Part shown: positions 1 to 10,362 of the stretch, piece after piece
How the letters are laid out: each line of letters opens with the position of its first letter
Numbering within the stretch: the first letter of the stretch is position 1
Assembly: GCA_029213045.1 (NCBI GenBank)
Contig: JARGPN010000008.1
Location: 1 to 64,000 of the forward strand
Direction of reading: 5' to 3'
Origin: Alcanivoracaceae bacterium
Lineage (GTDB): Bacteria; Pseudomonadota; Gammaproteobacteria; Pseudomonadales; Alcanivoracaceae
Length of the DNA stretch: 64,000 nucleotides
Program-made: the position numbers and the translations under genes
Notes under the pieces: model-generated
What the model was told of the DNA's origin: nothing
What the model saw: only the letters and a program-made list of their open reading frames with translations
The model's database searches: none

Positions 1-141
<141 letters not shown>

Positions 142-163
142 GATTGCAGTCAGAAAGCAGTAT

Positions 164-195
164 AAAAAAAGCCGCTCAGTTGAGCGGCTTTTTTT
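164..195 (+). terminator. Rho-independent terminator after tuf
   Basis: A G+C-rich stem (arms GCCGCTC and GAGCGGC, small AGTT loop) at 171-188 is preceded by seven A and followed by seven T. It lies 22 bases after the tuf stop and would end the str operon transcript. The flanking A run means it could also act on the other strand. Confidence 0.9.
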
Positions 196-196
196 C

Positions 197-224
197 GCCT
201 AACACTTTTGATTAGGTGTTAGGC
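197..224. repeat. 9-bp inverted repeat between two terminators
   Basis: GCCTAACAC at 197-205 and GTGTTAGGC at 216-224 are perfect complements with a 10-base loop. There is no T run. The repeat is wedged between the tuf terminator and the EF-G terminator, so three hairpins stand within about 100 bases. It may be a transcription-barrier element or the relic of an older junction. Confidence 0.6.
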
Positions 225-225
225 A

Positions 226-260
226 TAAAAAAGCCCAGCGACAAAAGTCGCTGGGCTTTT
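226..260 (-). terminator. Rho-independent terminator of the EF-G gene
   Basis: Arms AAGCCCAGCGAC and GTCGCTGGGCTT with an AAAA loop sit 25 bases past the stop of the minus-strand EF-G gene. Read on the minus strand the stem is followed by a T run. The symmetrical A/T flanks would also let it back up the tuf terminator. Confidence 0.88.
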
Positions 261-284
261 CTGAGCAAGTATCAGGTTAAACTG

Positions 285-2369
285 TTACTTAGCTTCTTTT
301 CTTGCTTTGGCTTCTGCAATCACTACCTCGGCAACATTCTGCGGGCATCCCATGTAGTGTGAAAATTCCATGGAGAACTGGCCGCGACCTGAAGTGATCG
401 TGCGTAAGTGGCCAATATAGCCAAACATTTCAGATAGCGGAACGTCAGCCTTGATACGTACACCGGTAACGCCTGCTTCCTGATCCTTGATCATGCCGCG
501 ACGGCGGTTTAGGTCGCCGATTACGTCACCAACGTTGCTCTCAGGCGAGTATACGTCGACTTTCATGATGGGCTCGAGCAGTTGCGGGCCGGCTTTTGGC
601 ATTGACTGGCGGTATGCGCCTTTGGCTGCGATTTCGAAAGCAACAGCCGAGGAGTCAACCGCGTGGTAGCCACCGTCGTAAAGCTCAACTTCCACATCCA
701 ACAGAGGGAAGCCTGCGAGTGGGCCCTCTTGCATCATCACGGCAAAGCCCTTTTGAATGGCTGGGAAGAATTCTTTAGGTACGTTACCGCCAACAACCGT
801 TGCTTCGAACTTGAAGCCTGAATTGGTTTCGCCAGGACGAATGCGATAATCAATTTTACCAAATTGACCAGAGCCACCAGATTGCTTTTTGTGTGTGTAG
901 CTATCTTCAATCGCTTTAGTAATCGTTTCGCGGTAGGCAACCTGAGGTTTGCCTACGTTGAGCTCAACACCGTACGTACGCTTGAGAATGTCGACTTTAA
1001 TATCCAAGTGCAGTTCGCCCATACCCTTAAGGATGGTTTCACCAGAATCTTCATCGGTTTCTACGCGGAATGAAGGATCTTCTGCGACCAGCTTGCCGAT
1101 CGCTATACCCATTTTTTCTACGCCGGCTTTATCTTTAGGGGATACGGCAATAGAAATAACTGGTTCAGGGAAGACCATGGCTTCGAGTGTGCAAGGATGA
1201 TCTGGATCGCATAGCGTGTGGCCGGTCTGAACGTTCTTCATGCCGACTACAGCGATGATGTCGCCCGCCTGTGCTTCGCTCAACTCGGTCCGCTCGTTCG
1301 CGTGCATCTCTACCATGCGGCCGATGCGCTCAGTCTTGCCCGTGAAGGAGTTAAGAACGGTGTCGCCCTTTTTAAGCTTGCCGGAGTAAATGCGGACGAA
1401 TGTCAGCGCGCCGTAGCGGTCGTCCATGATTTTGAATGCCAGCGCGCGGAACGGTTCGTCAATAGAAACAGTCGCTACTTCACCTGTTGGCTCGCCAGCT
1501 TCATCAGTAAGATCCTGCGGATCTACTTCCGTAGGGCTCGGCAGGTAATCTACAACAGCGTCAAGCACCAGCTGAATGCCTTTGTTTTTAAACGCAGAGC
1601 CACAGTAGGTGGGGAAGAAGTCGAGCTTGCGGGTGCCTTCGCGGATGCAGCGCTTCAGGTCGTCAATGGAGGGCTCTTCGCCGTCCATATAGGCCATCAT
1701 TAACTCATCATCCTGTTCAACAGCGGTTTCTACTAACTGCTCGCGGAATTTTGCGGCCTTTTCTTTCATGTCATCCGGAATATCGGTGACGGTGAAGTTT
1801 TCGGGTAGGCCGGAGTTATCCCAGATATAGGCTTTCTGACTAAGCAGGTCGACTGCGCCAACAAAGTTTTCTTCTGTGCCGATTGGCAGCGTCATGACCA
1901 GTGGATTGGCGCCTAGTACCTTTCGGACCTGCTCAACAACGCGATAGAAATCCGCGCCAATACGGTCGAGCTTGTTTACGAAGATAATGCGCGCAACTTC
2001 AGATTCGTTCGCGTAGCGCCAGTTTGTTTCTGACTGAGGCTCCACGCCGCCGGAACCGCAAAACACGCCGACGCCGCCATCTAGCACCTTCAAGGAGCGA
2101 TATACTTCAACAGTGAAGTCAACGTGGCCAGGGGTGTCGATAATATTTAGACGGTGATCATTCCAGAAACAGGTTGTCGCAGCCGACTGAATAGTAATGC
2201 CGCGCTCAGCTTCCTGCTCCATAAAGTCAGTGGTTGACTGGCCATCATGTACTTCACCGGTCTTATGAATCTTGCCTGTGAGTTTCAGAATGCGTTCTGT
2301 GGTCGTTGTTTTACCAGCGTCAACGTGAGCGAAGATGCCGATATTGCGGTATTGGGCTATGTCAGTCAT
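285..2369 (-). CDS. fusA: Elongation factor G, second-type paralogue (EF-G2/FusB-like)
   Basis: A 694-residue translational GTPase that promotes ribosomal translocation (and, in some EF-G types, recycling). The P-loop AHVDAGKT is at residues 14-21, with switch motif RGITI, DTPGH and NKLD after it, followed by EF-G domains II-V. The segment [21 protein letters not shown], where housekeeping FusA has [20 protein letters not shown], and [16 protein letters not shown] match, from memory, the second EF-G of Pseudomonas (FusB) and Shewanella rather than str-operon FusA. It lies on the minus strand between tuf and rpsJ, so it is not part of the str operon; the regular fusA is expected just upstream of the window. 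Whether it is active in translocation, in recycling, or is condition-specific cannot be told from sequence. The product family is certain and the paralogue type likely. Confidence 0.93.
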   Translation of the reverse strand: MTDIAQYRNIGIFAHVDAGKTTTTERILKLTGKIHKTGEVHDGQSTTDFMEQEAERGITIQSAATTCFWNDHRLNIIDTPGHVDFTVEVYRSLKVLDGGVGVFCGSGGVEPQSETNWRYANESEVARIIFVNKLDRIGADFYRVVEQVRKVLGANPLVMTLPIGTEENFVGAVDLLSQKAYIWDNSGLPENFTVTDIPDDMKEKAAKFREQLVETAVEQDDELMMAYMDGEEPSIDDLKRCIREGTRKLDFFPTYCGSAFKNKGIQLVLDAVVDYLPSPTEVDPQDLTDEAGEPTGEVATVSIDEPFRALAFKIMDDRYGALTFVRIYSGKLKKGDTVLNSFTGKTERIGRMVEMHANERTELSEAQAGDIIAVVGMKNVQTGHTLCDPDHPCTLEAMVFPEPVISIAVSPKDKAGVEKMGIAIGKLVAEDPSFRVETDEDSGETILKGMGELHLDIKVDILKRTYGVELNVGKPQVAYRETITKAIEDSYTHKKQSGGSGQFGKIDYRIRPGETNSGFKFEATVVGGNVPKEFFPAIQKGFAVMMQEGPLAGFPLLDVEVELYDGGYHAVDSSAVAFEIAAKGAYRQSMPKAGPQLLEPIMKVDVYSPESNVGDVIGDLNRRRGMIKDQEAGVTGVRIKADVPLSEMFGYIGHLRTITSGRGQFSMEFSHYMGCPQNVAEVVIAEAKARKEAK

Positions 2370-2408
2370 GGCTATTTAACTTCTGGTCCGTGGGTGGAAA
2401 AACGCGCG

Positions 2409-2414
2409 ATTATA
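2409..2414 (-). promoter_or_regulatory. -10 element for the minus-strand EF-G gene
   Basis: On the minus strand a perfect TATAAT lies about 40 bases upstream of the EF-G start codon and is followed directly by a G+C-rich CGCGCG discriminator. No good -35 hexamer is visible at 16-18 bases. This gives the EF-G gene its own promoter, back to back with the S10 promoter. Confidence 0.55.
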
Positions 2415-2627
2415 CCGATCAGGCGGCGCGTAAGATACACTCGCGACCGACCAATTTGACAAACTTATCTAGGACTGAGCAATTTGGGCAGGGCTGTTGC
2501 CAAGTTAAATTGTGGAGTTGCTATATATAGAAGGCTTTTCGAGAAGGGGCGGAAAAGGTAAGATGCCGCCCGCAAGGCGTCCTTGGGCTGTCTTTGCAAG
2601 TCATAGTGAAAATATTCAATCAAAGTG

Positions 2628-2656
2628 TTGCTCTCCCTAAATTTGTTCCCTATACT
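2628..2656 (+). promoter_or_regulatory. Sigma-70 promoter of the S10 operon
   Basis: TTGCTC at 2628-2633, a 17-base spacer and TATACT at 2651-2656, followed by the G+C-rich discriminator TCGCGCCCTC. Transcription would start near 2663 and give a leader of about 147 nucleotides before rpsJ. The discriminator fits stringent (ppGpp/DksA) control, as is usual for ribosomal protein operons; the same TCGCGCCC stretch follows the rplU -10 element. Confidence 0.7.
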
Positions 2657-2727
2657 TCGCGCCCTCTCATCGACACGTTCGATGGGGATAGCACAACCGG
2701 GGCATCGTTCCCGGGCTTGATCGCAGA

Positions 2728-2766
2728 CCCGCCGCCTACATTTATTGCAGGCAGGTAGGGTTTTTT
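2728..2766 (+). promoter_or_regulatory. Terminator-like hairpin in the S10 leader (possible L4 attenuator)
   Basis: Within the untranslated leader, CCC (2728-2730) and CCGCCT (2732-2737) can pair with AGGC-A-GG (2749-2755, one bulged A) and GGG (2758-2760), followed by six T at 2761-2766. This is an attenuator shape 43 bases before the rpsJ start. In E. coli ribosomal protein L4 causes termination at a U-rich hairpin in the S10 leader. Length and position match that case; actual L4 binding is inference. Confidence 0.45.
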
Positions 2767-2809
2767 GCCATCTAAAGTATGGTCGCAACAAGTTCGGAGT
2801 TTGTTAGCT

Positions 2810-3121
2810 ATGGCTAACCAGAGAATTCGCATACGTCTCAAAGCATTCGATCATCGTTTGATTGATCAGTCTGCTCAGGAGATTGTGGACACCGCCAAGC
2901 GGACAGGTGCCCAAGTGCAGGGGCCAATTCCCCTGCCAACCCGCAAAGAGCGGTTTACTGTGCTGGTGTCTCCGCACGTCAATAAAGACGCGCGTGATCA
3001 GTACGAAATCCGTACCCACAAGCGCATGGTCGATATCGTCGAGCCAACAGATAAAACTGTTGATGCTTTGATGAAGTTGGACCTTGCTGCTGGTGTGGAT
3101 GTGCAGATCAGTCTGGGATAA
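2810..3121 (+). CDS. rpsJ: 30S ribosomal protein S10 (NusE)
   Basis: First gene of the S10 operon; 103 residues, the usual family length. S10 sits in the head of the 30S subunit and also serves as NusE in the NusB-S10 antitermination complex. The start [15 protein letters not shown] is the canonical one, preceded by CGGAG 12 bases upstream; the reading frame stays open for 15 codons further upstream, but that part lies in the leader hairpin and is not coding. rplC follows after 43 bases. Confidence 0.98.
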   Translation: MANQRIRIRLKAFDHRLIDQSAQEIVDTAKRTGAQVQGPIPLPTRKERFTVLVSPHVNKDARDQYEIRTHKRMVDIVEPTDKTVDALMKLDLAAGVDVQISLG

Positions 3122-3164
3122 CAACGAGCGGGTTCGCCCGTGAAAAGTTGTGTAGAGGTAGACA

Positions 3165-3800
3165 ATGGCGATTGGTTTAATCGGTCGTAAATGCGGGATG
3201 ACCCGAGTGTTCACTGAAAGCGGTGCCAGTATTCCGGTAACTGTTGTTGAGGTGACTCCGAACCGCGTGACCCAGATCAAAACGAATGAAGTGGATGGCT
3301 ACGAAGCAGTGCAGGTTACTGTCGGTGAGCGTCGCGCTTCTCGTGTGACTAAACCTCAGGCGGGGCATTTTGCGAAAGCGGGTGTTCAGGCTGGTCGAGC
3401 GGTGCGCGAATTTCGTGCCGCACCGGGCGAGCTGGTTGCTGGCGGCGAAGTAACAGTTGGAATATTTGAGGCGGGCCAGAAGGTTGATGTTACTGGCACG
3501 TCAAAGGGTAAGGGGTTCCAGGGTGTTATCAAGCGCTGGAATTTTGCTACTCAGGATGCGACGCACGGTAACTCGTTGTCGCATCGCGCGCCGGGCTCTA
3601 TTGGTCAAAACCAAAGTCCTGGTCGTGTATTTAAAGGTAAGAAGATGGCCGGGCATATGGGTGCTGAACGTGTAACTGTTCAGAATCTTGAGGTTGTTCG
3701 TGTCGATGCCGATAAAAATCTTTTGCTGATTAAGGGTGCGATCCCTGGAGCTCCTGGCTCTAATTTGATCGTAAGTCCTGCAGTGAAAGCGAAGGCCTGA
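3165..3800 (+). CDS. rplC: 50S ribosomal protein L3
   Basis: 211 residues, full length. It starts [16 protein letters not shown], typical for bacterial L3, and contains the glycine-rich extension that reaches toward the peptidyl transferase centre ([17 protein letters not shown]). The Gln in GQNQSPG is the site methylated by PrmB in related bacteria. L3 is an early assembly protein of 23S rRNA domain VI. rplD begins 15 bases downstream. Confidence 0.98.
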   Translation: MAIGLIGRKCGMTRVFTESGASIPVTVVEVTPNRVTQIKTNEVDGYEAVQVTVGERRASRVTKPQAGHFAKAGVQAGRAVREFRAAPGELVAGGEVTVGIFEAGQKVDVTGTSKGKGFQGVIKRWNFATQDATHGNSLSHRAPGSIGQNQSPGRVFKGKKMAGHMGAERVTVQNLEVVRVDADKNLLLIKGAIPGAPGSNLIVSPAVKAKA

Positions 3801-3815
3801 AAGAGGAATTAGAGG

Positions 3816-4418
3816 ATGAATCTCAATACTGCCTCTGGAGGAACCATCACCGTTTCTGAAGTCGCTTTCGGCAAAGATTTTAATGAGCCATTAGTGCATC
3901 AGGTGGTGACAGCCTATTTGGCTGGTGCTCGTCAGGGTTCTAAAGCACAGAAAACGCGCTCACAAGTGAGCGGTGGTGGCAAGAAGCCTTGGCGTCAGAA
4001 AGGTACTGGTCGTGCTCGTGCGGGAACTATTCGTAGTCCGCTATGGCGCGGCGGCGGCAAGACATTCGCTGCGGTACCGCGTGATCACTCGCAGAAAGTA
4101 AACCGCAAAATGTATCGCGGCGCGCTGCAGTGCATTATGTCTGAGCTTGTTCGTCAAGAGCGTTTGGTTGTCGTTGATGATTTTGTGGTCGCTGAGCCGA
4201 AAACAAAGGCTTTGGCGGCTCAGTTAAAAGAATTGTCATTGGCTAATGTGTTGATCGTTACTGAATCGGTTGATGAAAACCTTTTCTTGTCAGCACGTAA
4301 CTTGCCGCACGTTGAAGTGTGCGATACGCAGGCGGTTGATCCAGTAAGCCTTATTGCCTTCGAGAAGGTTTTGGTTACTGTTTCTGCGCTTAAGAAGCTG
4401 GAGGAGGCGCTAGCATGA
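3816..4418 (+). CDS. rplD: 50S ribosomal protein L4
   Basis: 200 residues. L4 binds 23S rRNA domain I, and its extended loop (here [18 protein letters not shown], about residues 50-67) lines the nascent-peptide exit tunnel. In E. coli L4 also represses its own operon at transcription and translation through the S10 leader; the leader hairpin at 2728-2766 is a candidate target. The gene starts at ATG after GAGGAATTAGAGG and overlaps rplW by four bases (ATGA), which implies translational coupling. Confidence 0.98.
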   Translation: MNLNTASGGTITVSEVAFGKDFNEPLVHQVVTAYLAGARQGSKAQKTRSQVSGGGKKPWRQKGTGRARAGTIRSPLWRGGGKTFAAVPRDHSQKVNRKMYRGALQCIMSELVRQERLVVVDDFVVAEPKTKALAAQLKELSLANVLIVTESVDENLFLSARNLPHVEVCDTQAVDPVSLIAFEKVLVTVSALKKLEEALA

Positions 4419-4708
4419 ATAAGGAGCGTATTTTTCAGGTTCTTTTATCGCCGCATATTTCTGAGAAGGCGACGGTTGTTGCAGAGCGAAACCAGTTTGT
4501 ATTTCGCGTTGCTGGCGATGCGTCGAAGCTAGAGATTCGCAAGGCCGTTGAGACTTTGTTTAGTGTTAAGGTCAAAGGCGTTCGCACGCTAAATGTCAAA
4601 GGTAAGACTAGAAACTTTGGTCGTACTATTGGCAAGCGTAGTGATTGGAAGAAGGCTTATGTCGCGCTAGAAGCGGGACATGATATCGACTTCTTAGCGG
4701 CTGAATAA
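4415..4708 (+). CDS. rplW: 50S ribosomal protein L23
   Basis: 97 residues. L23 lies at the tunnel exit and is the docking site for trigger factor and SRP; the start region ([17 protein letters not shown]) is typical. The start codon overlaps the rplD stop, and rplB follows after 17 bases. Confidence 0.98.
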   Translation: MNKERIFQVLLSPHISEKATVVAERNQFVFRVAGDASKLEIRKAVETLFSVKVKGVRTLNVKGKTRNFGRTIGKRSDWKKAYVALEAGHDIDFLAAE

Positions 4709-4725
4709 GGAAGAGGGAGAAAATC

Positions 4726-5550
4726 ATGGCGATTGTTAAGTGCAAGCCGACCTCTCCAGGCCGTCGCTTCGTAGTAAAGATCGTATCGGAAGATCTGCAT
4801 AAGGGCGCGCCCTATGCTGCATTGACTGAGCACAAGTCTAAGAATGGCGGCCGTAATAACAATGGTCGTATTACTACTCGCCATAAAGGCGGTGGTCACA
4901 AGCAAAAATACCGCGTCATCGATTTTCGTCGCAATAAGGACGGCGTCGCGGGTGAAGTTGAGCGTCTTGAGTATGATCCAAATCGCTCTGCGCACATTGC
5001 GCTTGTGAAATATATGGATGGCGAGCGTCGTTATATTCTCGCGTCCAAAGGTTTGAAAGCGGGTGATAAGGTGCAGTCTGGTTCTGACGCGCCGATTAAG
5101 TCAGGTAACTGCCTGCCGCTTCGCAATATTCCTTTGGGTTCGACTGTTCATAATGTTGAGCTTAAGCCAGGCAAGGGCGGGCAGATTGCGCGCTCGGCCG
5201 GCGCATCGATTCAGGTGTTGGCGAAAGAAGGCCAATACGTGACGCTGCGTTTGCGCTCAGGTGAGATGCGCAAAGTTCATTCGGAGTGTCGAGCGACTAT
5301 TGGTGAGGTTTCCAATAGTGAGCATAGCTTGCGCTCTTTGGGTAAGGCTGGTGCAAAACGCTGGCGTGGTGTTCGTCCAACGGTTCGTGGTGTTGCCATG
5401 AACCCAGTTGATCACCCGCATGGTGGTGGTGAAGGTCGTACGTCTGGTGGTCGTAACCCTGTTACTCCTTGGGGTGTTCCGACTAAAGGCTACAAGACCC
5501 GTACTAATAAGCGTACCACCAAGATGATCATTCGTGATCGTCGTAAGTAA
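4726..5550 (+). CDS. rplB: 50S ribosomal protein L2
   Basis: 274 residues, full length. L2 is needed for subunit association and peptidyl transfer; the C-terminal [13 protein letters not shown] motif contains the conserved histidine close to the catalytic centre. The RNA-binding OB and SH3-like domains occupy the middle of the protein. rpsS follows 18 bases later. Confidence 0.98.
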   Translation: MAIVKCKPTSPGRRFVVKIVSEDLHKGAPYAALTEHKSKNGGRNNNGRITTRHKGGGHKQKYRVIDFRRNKDGVAGEVERLEYDPNRSAHIALVKYMDGERRYILASKGLKAGDKVQSGSDAPIKSGNCLPLRNIPLGSTVHNVELKPGKGGQIARSAGASIQVLAKEGQYVTLRLRSGEMRKVHSECRATIGEVSNSEHSLRSLGKAGAKRWRGVRPTVRGVAMNPVDHPHGGGEGRTSGGRNPVTPWGVPTKGYKTRTNKRTTKMIIRDRRK

Positions 5551-5568
5551 TAGAGAGAGGTTGACGCT

Positions 5569-5844
5569 GTGCCACGTTCACTGAAAAAAGGTCCTTTTAT
5601 TGACCACCACCTGTTGAAAAAGGTGGAAGAGGCGGCGGAAGCAAATTCGCGCAAGCCGATCAAAACTTGGTCTCGCCGTTCCATGATTATTCCTGAAATG
5701 GTAGGCCTGACGATTGCCGTACATAACGGTCGTCAACATGTTCCGGTTCTAGTAACTGAGCACATGGTCGGCCATAAATTGGGCGAGTTCTCCATGACGC
5801 GTACGTATCGCGGTCATGTGGTGGACAAAAAGGCCAAAAGGTAA
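5569..5844 (+). CDS. rpsS: 30S ribosomal protein S19
   Basis: 91 residues, starting [17 protein letters not shown] after the initiator. The start codon is GTG, with GAGAGAGG about 10 bases upstream; no ATG fits the conserved N-terminus. S19 forms a head complex with S13 that contacts the A-site tRNA and the intersubunit bridge. Confidence 0.97.
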   Translation: MPRSLKKGPFIDHHLLKKVEEAAEANSRKPIKTWSRRSMIIPEMVGLTIAVHNGRQHVPVLVTEHMVGHKLGEFSMTRTYRGHVVDKKAKR

Positions 5845-5855
5845 GGTAGCGAGCC

Positions 5856-6197
5856 ATGGCGACTGAAATTGCAGCCCGCCTGCGCGGGGCAAGGATCTCA
5901 GCTCAGAAGGCCCGTCTGGTTGTTGACCAGATTCGAGGCAAGAAAGTTGAGGAAGCACTGAACATTTTAGCGTTCTCGCCAAAGAAAGCGGCGACGATTG
6001 TTAAAAAGGTGCTGGAATCCGCTATTGCGAACGCAGAGAACAACGACGGTGCGGATGTGGACGAGCTTAAAGTGTCTTCCGTGTTCGTTGATGAGGGTAT
6101 GTCACTGAAGCGTATTAAGCCGCGTGCCAAAGGCCGCGCAGATCGCATCACTAAGCGTACTTGCCACATTACCGTCAAGGTAGCAGAAGGGGAGTAG
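5856..6197 (+). CDS. rplV: 50S ribosomal protein L22
   Basis: 113 residues. The long beta-hairpin of L22, ending near [17 protein letters not shown], lines the exit tunnel and is the place of macrolide-resistance mutations and SecM/TnaC stalling in relatives. The spacing is tight: 11 bases after rpsS and 4 before rpsC. Confidence 0.98.
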   Translation: MATEIAARLRGARISAQKARLVVDQIRGKKVEEALNILAFSPKKAATIVKKVLESAIANAENNDGADVDELKVSSVFVDEGMSLKRIKPRAKGRADRITKRTCHITVKVAEGE

Positions 6198-6201
6198 CCC
6201 G

Positions 6202-6900
6202 ATGGGTCAGAAAGTTCATCCAATCGGTATTCGTCTGGGTATCGTCAAGGAGCACAACTCCTTGTGGTATGCCAGCCCGAAGCACTATGCCGAGTACTTG
6301 GTCACTGACCTTAAGGTGCGCGACTATCTGTTTAAGCGTTTGAAAAGCGCTTCGGTTAGCCGTATCAAGATCGAGCGCCCAAGTGAAAATGTTCGTATCA
6401 CTATCAGCACAGCACGTCCTGGTATTGTGATTGGCAAAAAAGGCGAAGACGTAGAGCGTCTGCGTAAAGAAGTTGCTGAGAAGATGGGTGTGCCTGTTCA
6501 CATCAACATCGAAGAAGTGCGAAAGCCTGATATCGATGCTCGTCTAGTCGGCGACAACATTGCTGGTCAGCTAGAGCGCCGTGTTATGTTCCGTCGTGCC
6601 ATGAAGCGCGCGGTGCAAAACGCTCTTAAAGCTGGCGCTGAAGGTATTAAGGTGCAGTTGTCTGGTCGTCTTGGTGGCGCCGAGATTGCTCGTACTGAGT
6701 GGTATCGTGAAGGACGTGTGCCCTTGCACACCCTGCGCGCAGATATCGATTATGCAAGTGTTCGTGCGGAAACCACGTACGGAACAATCGGTATTAAAGT
6801 TTGGATCTTCCGCGGTGAGGTGCTCGGTGGTATGGAGCAGGTTCAACAGGAAGAAAAGGCTGGCAAAAGCGCGCCGAAAAAGCGCGGCAGCCGTAGCTAA
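6202..6900 (+). CDS. rpsC: 30S ribosomal protein S3
   Basis: 232 residues. The KH domain with its [11 protein letters not shown] loop lies at about residues 70-80, and the C-terminal S3 domain follows. S3 lines the mRNA entry channel and contributes helicase activity with S4 and S5. The basic low-complexity tail ([10 protein letters not shown]) varies between species. rplP starts 14 bases downstream. Confidence 0.98.
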   Translation: MGQKVHPIGIRLGIVKEHNSLWYASPKHYAEYLVTDLKVRDYLFKRLKSASVSRIKIERPSENVRITISTARPGIVIGKKGEDVERLRKEVAEKMGVPVHINIEEVRKPDIDARLVGDNIAGQLERRVMFRRAMKRAVQNALKAGAEGIKVQLSGRLGGAEIARTEWYREGRVPLHTLRADIDYASVRAETTYGTIGIKVWIFRGEVLGGMEQVQQEEKAGKSAPKKRGSRS

Positions 6901-6914
6901 GGGGTCGCGAAAAA

Positions 6915-7328
6915 ATGTTGCAACCTAAGCGCACTAAGTTTCGTAAGCAGTTTAAAGGCCGTAACCGTGGTCTGGCGCAGCGTGGTAGTAAGGTTTCATT
7001 TGGAACGATCGGTCTTCAGTCTACTAGTCGTGGACGTTTGACCGCTCGCCAGATCGAGGCTGCTCGTCGTGCTATGACTCGTCACGTAAAACGTGGTGGT
7101 AAAATTTGGATTCGCGTGTTTCCGGACAAGCCGATTTCGAAGAAGCCCCTCGAAGTACGTATGGGTAAGGGTAAAGGTAGCGTCGAGTACTGGGTTGCTG
7201 AAATTAGACCTGGAAAGATGTTGTATGAGATGGAAGGTGTGGCAGAAGACGTGGCGCGCGAAGCATTTCGCCTCGCTGCGGCAAAACTGCCGCTGGACAC
7301 CCGCGTAGTTATTCGGACGGTGATGTAA
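6915..7328 (+). CDS. rplP: 50S ribosomal protein L16
   Basis: 137 residues. L16 binds near the A-site tRNA elbow and the peptidyl transferase centre. The [24 protein letters not shown] segment is diagnostic; its Arg in the [12 protein letters not shown] region is hydroxylated by RoxA in some gammaproteobacteria. rpmC starts 3 bases after the stop. Confidence 0.98.
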   Translation: MLQPKRTKFRKQFKGRNRGLAQRGSKVSFGTIGLQSTSRGRLTARQIEAARRAMTRHVKRGGKIWIRVFPDKPISKKPLEVRMGKGKGSVEYWVAEIRPGKMLYEMEGVAEDVAREAFRLAAAKLPLDTRVVIRTVM

Positions 7329-7331
7329 GCC

Positions 7332-7523
7332 ATGAAAGCTAGCGAGCTGAAAGACAAAAGCGTAGATGAGCTGAAGCAGGATCGACTTGGTCTGCTTGAG
7401 CAGCAATTCAAGCTACGCATGAAGAGAGCTTCCGGGCAGCTTTCCCGTACTCATGAACTCGGACAGGTGCGCCGTGATATCGCGCGCGTAAACACCATTC
7501 TGAGAGAGAAGCAGGGTAACTGA
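7332..7523 (+). CDS. rpmC: 50S ribosomal protein L29
   Basis: 63 residues, a two-helix hairpin at the tunnel exit beside L23 where chaperones and targeting factors dock. It starts [15 protein letters not shown] and ends in the conserved basic helix [18 protein letters not shown]. It is separated from rpsQ by a single base. Confidence 0.97.
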   Translation: MKASELKDKSVDELKQDRLGLLEQQFKLRMKRASGQLSRTHELGQVRRDIARVNTILREKQGN

Positions 7524-7524
7524 T

Positions 7525-7791
7525 ATGTCAGAAGCTAAGAAACTGCGTCGGACTGTAACCGGTAAGGTTGTGTCCAATAAAGCTGATAAAACCATCACCG
7601 TGATGGTAGAGCGTCGCGTTAAGCACCCGGTATACGGCAAATTTCTACGCCGTTCTACCAAGCTAACCGCGCATGATGAAACAAACCAATGCCGCGAGGG
7701 TGACGTAGTCACAATCGAGGAGTGTCGTCCTCTGTCCAAGCGCAAAACCTGGATGTTGGTTAGCGTTGTGGAACAGGCCCCTCAGGCCTGA
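7525..7791 (+). CDS. rpsQ: 30S ribosomal protein S17
   Basis: 88 residues, OB-fold protein of the 30S body and a primary 16S rRNA binder. The motif [28 protein letters not shown] is typical (residues about 12-39). It is the last gene of the S10 operon proper; a 22-base gap without a visible terminator or promoter joins it to the spc genes, so read-through is likely. Confidence 0.97.
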   Translation: MSEAKKLRRTVTGKVVSNKADKTITVMVERRVKHPVYGKFLRRSTKLTAHDETNQCREGDVVTIEECRPLSKRKTWMLVSVVEQAPQA

Positions 7792-7813
7792 GGCAGAGTT
7801 GGAGAGATAAGCG

Positions 7814-8182
7814 ATGATACAGACCGAATCGATGCTCGAAGTTGCCGATAACAGCGGCGCCCGTCGAGTACAGTGCATCAAGGTACTGGGTGGTTCCAAG
7901 CGCCGCTATGCGGGGATTGGCGACATCATCAAGGTCACTGTTAAAGAAGCAATTCCGCGCGCCAAGGTTAAGAAGGGCGATGTTATGAACGCTGTGGTTG
8001 TACGTACACGCCACGGAGTTCGTCGTCCAGATGGTTCGCTGATTCGTTTTGACGAAAATGCCGCGGTTTTGTTGAACAACAACAAAGCGCCGATCGGTAC
8101 CCGGATCTTCGGCCCAGTGACGCGCGAGCTGCGTACTGAGCAGTTTATGAAGATCATTTCCCTCGCACCTGAAGTTCTATAA
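7814..8182 (+). CDS. rplN: 50S ribosomal protein L14
   Basis: 122 residues, first gene of the spc segment. It starts [17 protein letters not shown], the canonical L14 N-terminus. L14 lies at the subunit interface (bridge B5/B8) and is the docking site of the silencing factor RsfS. Confidence 0.98.
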   Translation: MIQTESMLEVADNSGARRVQCIKVLGGSKRRYAGIGDIIKVTVKEAIPRAKVKKGDVMNAVVVRTRHGVRRPDGSLIRFDENAAVLLNNNKAPIGTRIFGPVTRELRTEQFMKIISLAPEVL

Positions 8183-8196
8183 AGGCGGGTAAGGGC

Positions 8197-8511
8197 ATGT
8201 TAAAGATTAAACGTGATGACGAAGTCATCGTAACGGCAGGAAAAGACAAAGGTAAGCGTGGCAAGGTTGAGAAAGTTCTCACCAATGGTCGCCTGATCGT
8301 GTCTGGAATTAACATCGTCAAGAAACACGTTCGCGCTAACCCGCAACGTGGTGTTCAAGGCGGTATCGTTGAGCAGGAAGCCGGACTTCACCACTCAAAT
8401 GTGGCGATCTGGAATTCCAAAACCCAAAAGGCGGACCGAGTTGGTTTCCGCGTTGAAGGTGAAAAGAAAGTCCGCTTCTTCAAATCAAACGGCGAAGCGC
8501 TGGACGCCTGA
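8197..8511 (+). CDS. rplX: 50S ribosomal protein L24
   Basis: 104 residues. The N-terminal KOW motif (about residues 8-34, [21 protein letters not shown]) is clear. L24 starts 50S assembly on 23S domain I near the tunnel exit. 14 bases after rplN and 12 before rplE. Confidence 0.97.
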   Translation: MLKIKRDDEVIVTAGKDKGKRGKVEKVLTNGRLIVSGINIVKKHVRANPQRGVQGGIVEQEAGLHHSNVAIWNSKTQKADRVGFRVEGEKKVRFFKSNGEALDA

Positions 8512-8523
8512 GGTTAGTGAACC

Positions 8524-9063
8524 ATGAGTAATCTTAAGCAGGTTTACGATAAAGAAATCGTGCCAAAGCTGCAGAAAGAGCTAGGCCTAGTAAACGTGAT
8601 GGAAGTGCCGCGTATCACCAAAATCACCCTGAACATGGGTGTGGGTGAGGCATCTCAGGATCGTAAGGCAATCGACGGTGCTGTCGCTGATATGACGCTT
8701 ATCTCTGGCCAAAAGCCGGTGGTAACTTTGGCGAAAAAATCTGTTGCGGGTTTTAAAATCCGTGAAGGTTGGCCTATCGGTGTAAAGGTGACATTGCGCT
8801 CGCAGCGTATGTATGAGTTTTTCGAACGCTTGATATCTGTGGCTGTGCCGCGTATCCGAGATTTTCGTGGGTTGAGCTCTAAGTCATTCGATGGCCGTGG
8901 AAATTACTCAATGGGTCTGCGCGAGCAGATTGTATTCCCAGAAATTGATTTCGATAAAGTCGACAAGCTGCGCGGTATGGATATCACCATTACCACTAGC
9001 GCAAAGAGCGACGATCACGCACGGGCGCTCTTGCGCGCCTTCAACTTCCCGATGAAGGGCTGA
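8524..9063 (+). CDS. rplE: 50S ribosomal protein L5
   Basis: 179 residues, 5S rRNA-binding protein of the central protuberance that contacts the P-site tRNA. The motifs [15 protein letters not shown] and [19 protein letters not shown] are as in E. coli. In E. coli the S8 feedback site lies at the start of this gene; I did not identify a clear S8 target here by eye. Confidence 0.98.
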   Translation: MSNLKQVYDKEIVPKLQKELGLVNVMEVPRITKITLNMGVGEASQDRKAIDGAVADMTLISGQKPVVTLAKKSVAGFKIREGWPIGVKVTLRSQRMYEFFERLISVAVPRIRDFRGLSSKSFDGRGNYSMGLREQIVFPEIDFDKVDKLRGMDITITTSAKSDDHARALLRAFNFPMKG

Positions 9064-9068
9064 GAATC

Positions 9069-9374
9069 ATGGCAAAGGTCTCAATGAAAGAGCGGGAAAA
9101 GAAACGCGCCAAATTGGTTAAACGTTTCGGTGAAAAGCGTGATGCGCTTCGAGCCGTAATGAAAGACCCTAACGCTGAAGCGGAAGCTAAGTGGGAAGCG
9201 CAGCTGGCGTTGCAGAAAATGCCGCGCGATTCAGCTCGCATCCGTCAGCGCAATCGCTGTCAGATTACAGGTCGTCCGCACGGTGTTTATCGCAAGTTCG
9301 GCTTGGGCCGTAACAAGTTGCGTGAAGCAGCAATGCGCGGTGATGTTCCCGGACTGGTTAAGGCCAGCTGGTAA
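9069..9374 (+). CDS. rpsN: 30S ribosomal protein S14 (zinc-free form)
   Basis: 101 residues, the long form. The C-terminal core [21 protein letters not shown] has a single cysteine instead of two CxxC pairs, so this is the zinc-independent (C-) version. S14 is a late-assembling 30S head protein. Five bases after rplE. Confidence 0.97.
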   Translation: MAKVSMKEREKKRAKLVKRFGEKRDALRAVMKDPNAEAEAKWEAQLALQKMPRDSARIRQRNRCQITGRPHGVYRKFGLGRNKLREAAMRGDVPGLVKASW

Positions 9375-9400
9375 GCAAGGTTTAGCGGAGCGATAGCAGC

Positions 9401-9793
9401 ATGAGCATGCAAGATACCCTAGCGGATATGTTTACTCGTATTCGCAACGCTCAAATGGCGAAAAAGGCTAAGGTAGAAATGCCAGCTTCCAAGTCCAAGG
9501 CAGCGATTGCCAAGGTGCTTCAGGAAGAAGGTTATATTGGCCCATTCGAAGTGAGCGAAGACGTTAAGCCGGTGTTGACCATCGAGCTTAAATATTATGA
9601 AGGCAAGCCAGTTATTGAGCACATCAAGCGTGTATCGTCGCCTGGTTTGCGCATTTATAAAGCCGCTGGTGAGATCCCGAAGGTTAAGGGTGGTTTGGGC
9701 GTAATGGTCATTTCCACTAACCAGGGCATTATGACTGATCGCGCAGCACGCCAAGCCAATGTTGGCGGCGAGCTGATCTGCGAAGTCTCCTGA
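9401..9793 (+). CDS. rpsH: 30S ribosomal protein S8
   Basis: 130 residues. S8 binds 16S helix 21 and in E. coli represses the spc operon. The C-terminal signature [19 protein letters not shown], with the conserved STNQG, is present. ATG follows GCGGAGCGATAGCAGC. Confidence 0.98.
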   Translation: MSMQDTLADMFTRIRNAQMAKKAKVEMPASKSKAAIAKVLQEEGYIGPFEVSEDVKPVLTIELKYYEGKPVIEHIKRVSSPGLRIYKAAGEIPKVKGGLGVMVISTNQGIMTDRAARQANVGGELICEVS

Positions 9794-9811
9794 TAAAGGC
9801 GGGGCGCAGAA

Positions 9812-10345
9812 ATGTCGAGAGTAGCGAAAAGTCCAGTAAAATTGCCTAGCGGCGTAGAGGTTTCTGTAAAAGAGCAGGAGCTTACCGTTAAGGGAAGCAA
9901 AGGTAGCTTGCAGCTCGCGCTGCACAATTTGGTAGAGCTTTCTCAGGAAGACGGTGCGGTAAGCGTTCGTCCAACTGAAGAGTCACAGATTGCTTGGGCG
10001 CTGGCCGGTACAACTCGCTCACTTGTTAACAACATGGTGACGGGTGTGTCTGCAGGGTTTGAGCAGAAGCTTGAGTTGGTTGGCGTTGGTTATAAGGCGC
10101 AGGCACAAGGCAAGGTACTTAATTTGTCACTCGGTTTCTCCCATCCGGTTGCATACGAGTTGCCAGAAGGAATTACCGCTGAAACCCCGACCCAGACAGA
10201 GATTCTGATTAAGGGTGTTGATAAACAGTTAGTTGGCCAAGTAGCGGCGAACGTTCGCGCTTATCGTCCGCCTGAACCTTATAAGGGCAAGGGTGTTCGA
10301 TATGCTGGTGAGCAAGTGCGCCGTAAAGAAGCCAAGAAGAAATAA
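9812..10345 (+). CDS. rplF: 50S ribosomal protein L6
   Basis: 177 residues, two tandem L6 domains (about 1-80 and 90-165) that pack against the sarcin-ricin loop region, the GTPase factor-binding site. The C-terminal signature [20 protein letters not shown] is diagnostic. Confidence 0.98.
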   Translation: MSRVAKSPVKLPSGVEVSVKEQELTVKGSKGSLQLALHNLVELSQEDGAVSVRPTEESQIAWALAGTTRSLVNNMVTGVSAGFEQKLELVGVGYKAQAQGKVLNLSLGFSHPVAYELPEGITAETPTQTEILIKGVDKQLVGQVAANVRAYRPPEPYKGKGVRYAGEQVRRKEAKKK

Positions 10346-10362
10346 CCGTTGAGATTGATGCG

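Noticed and set aside
1218-1703. 161-codon plus-strand open frame inside the EF-G gene
   Set aside because: Antisense shadow of a strongly conserved gene; no independent start signals.
2465-2791. 108-codon minus-strand open frame in the S10 leader region
   Set aside because: It overlaps the S10 promoter and leader hairpin, has no ribosome site and reads as Cys/Arg-rich sequence with no family resemblance.
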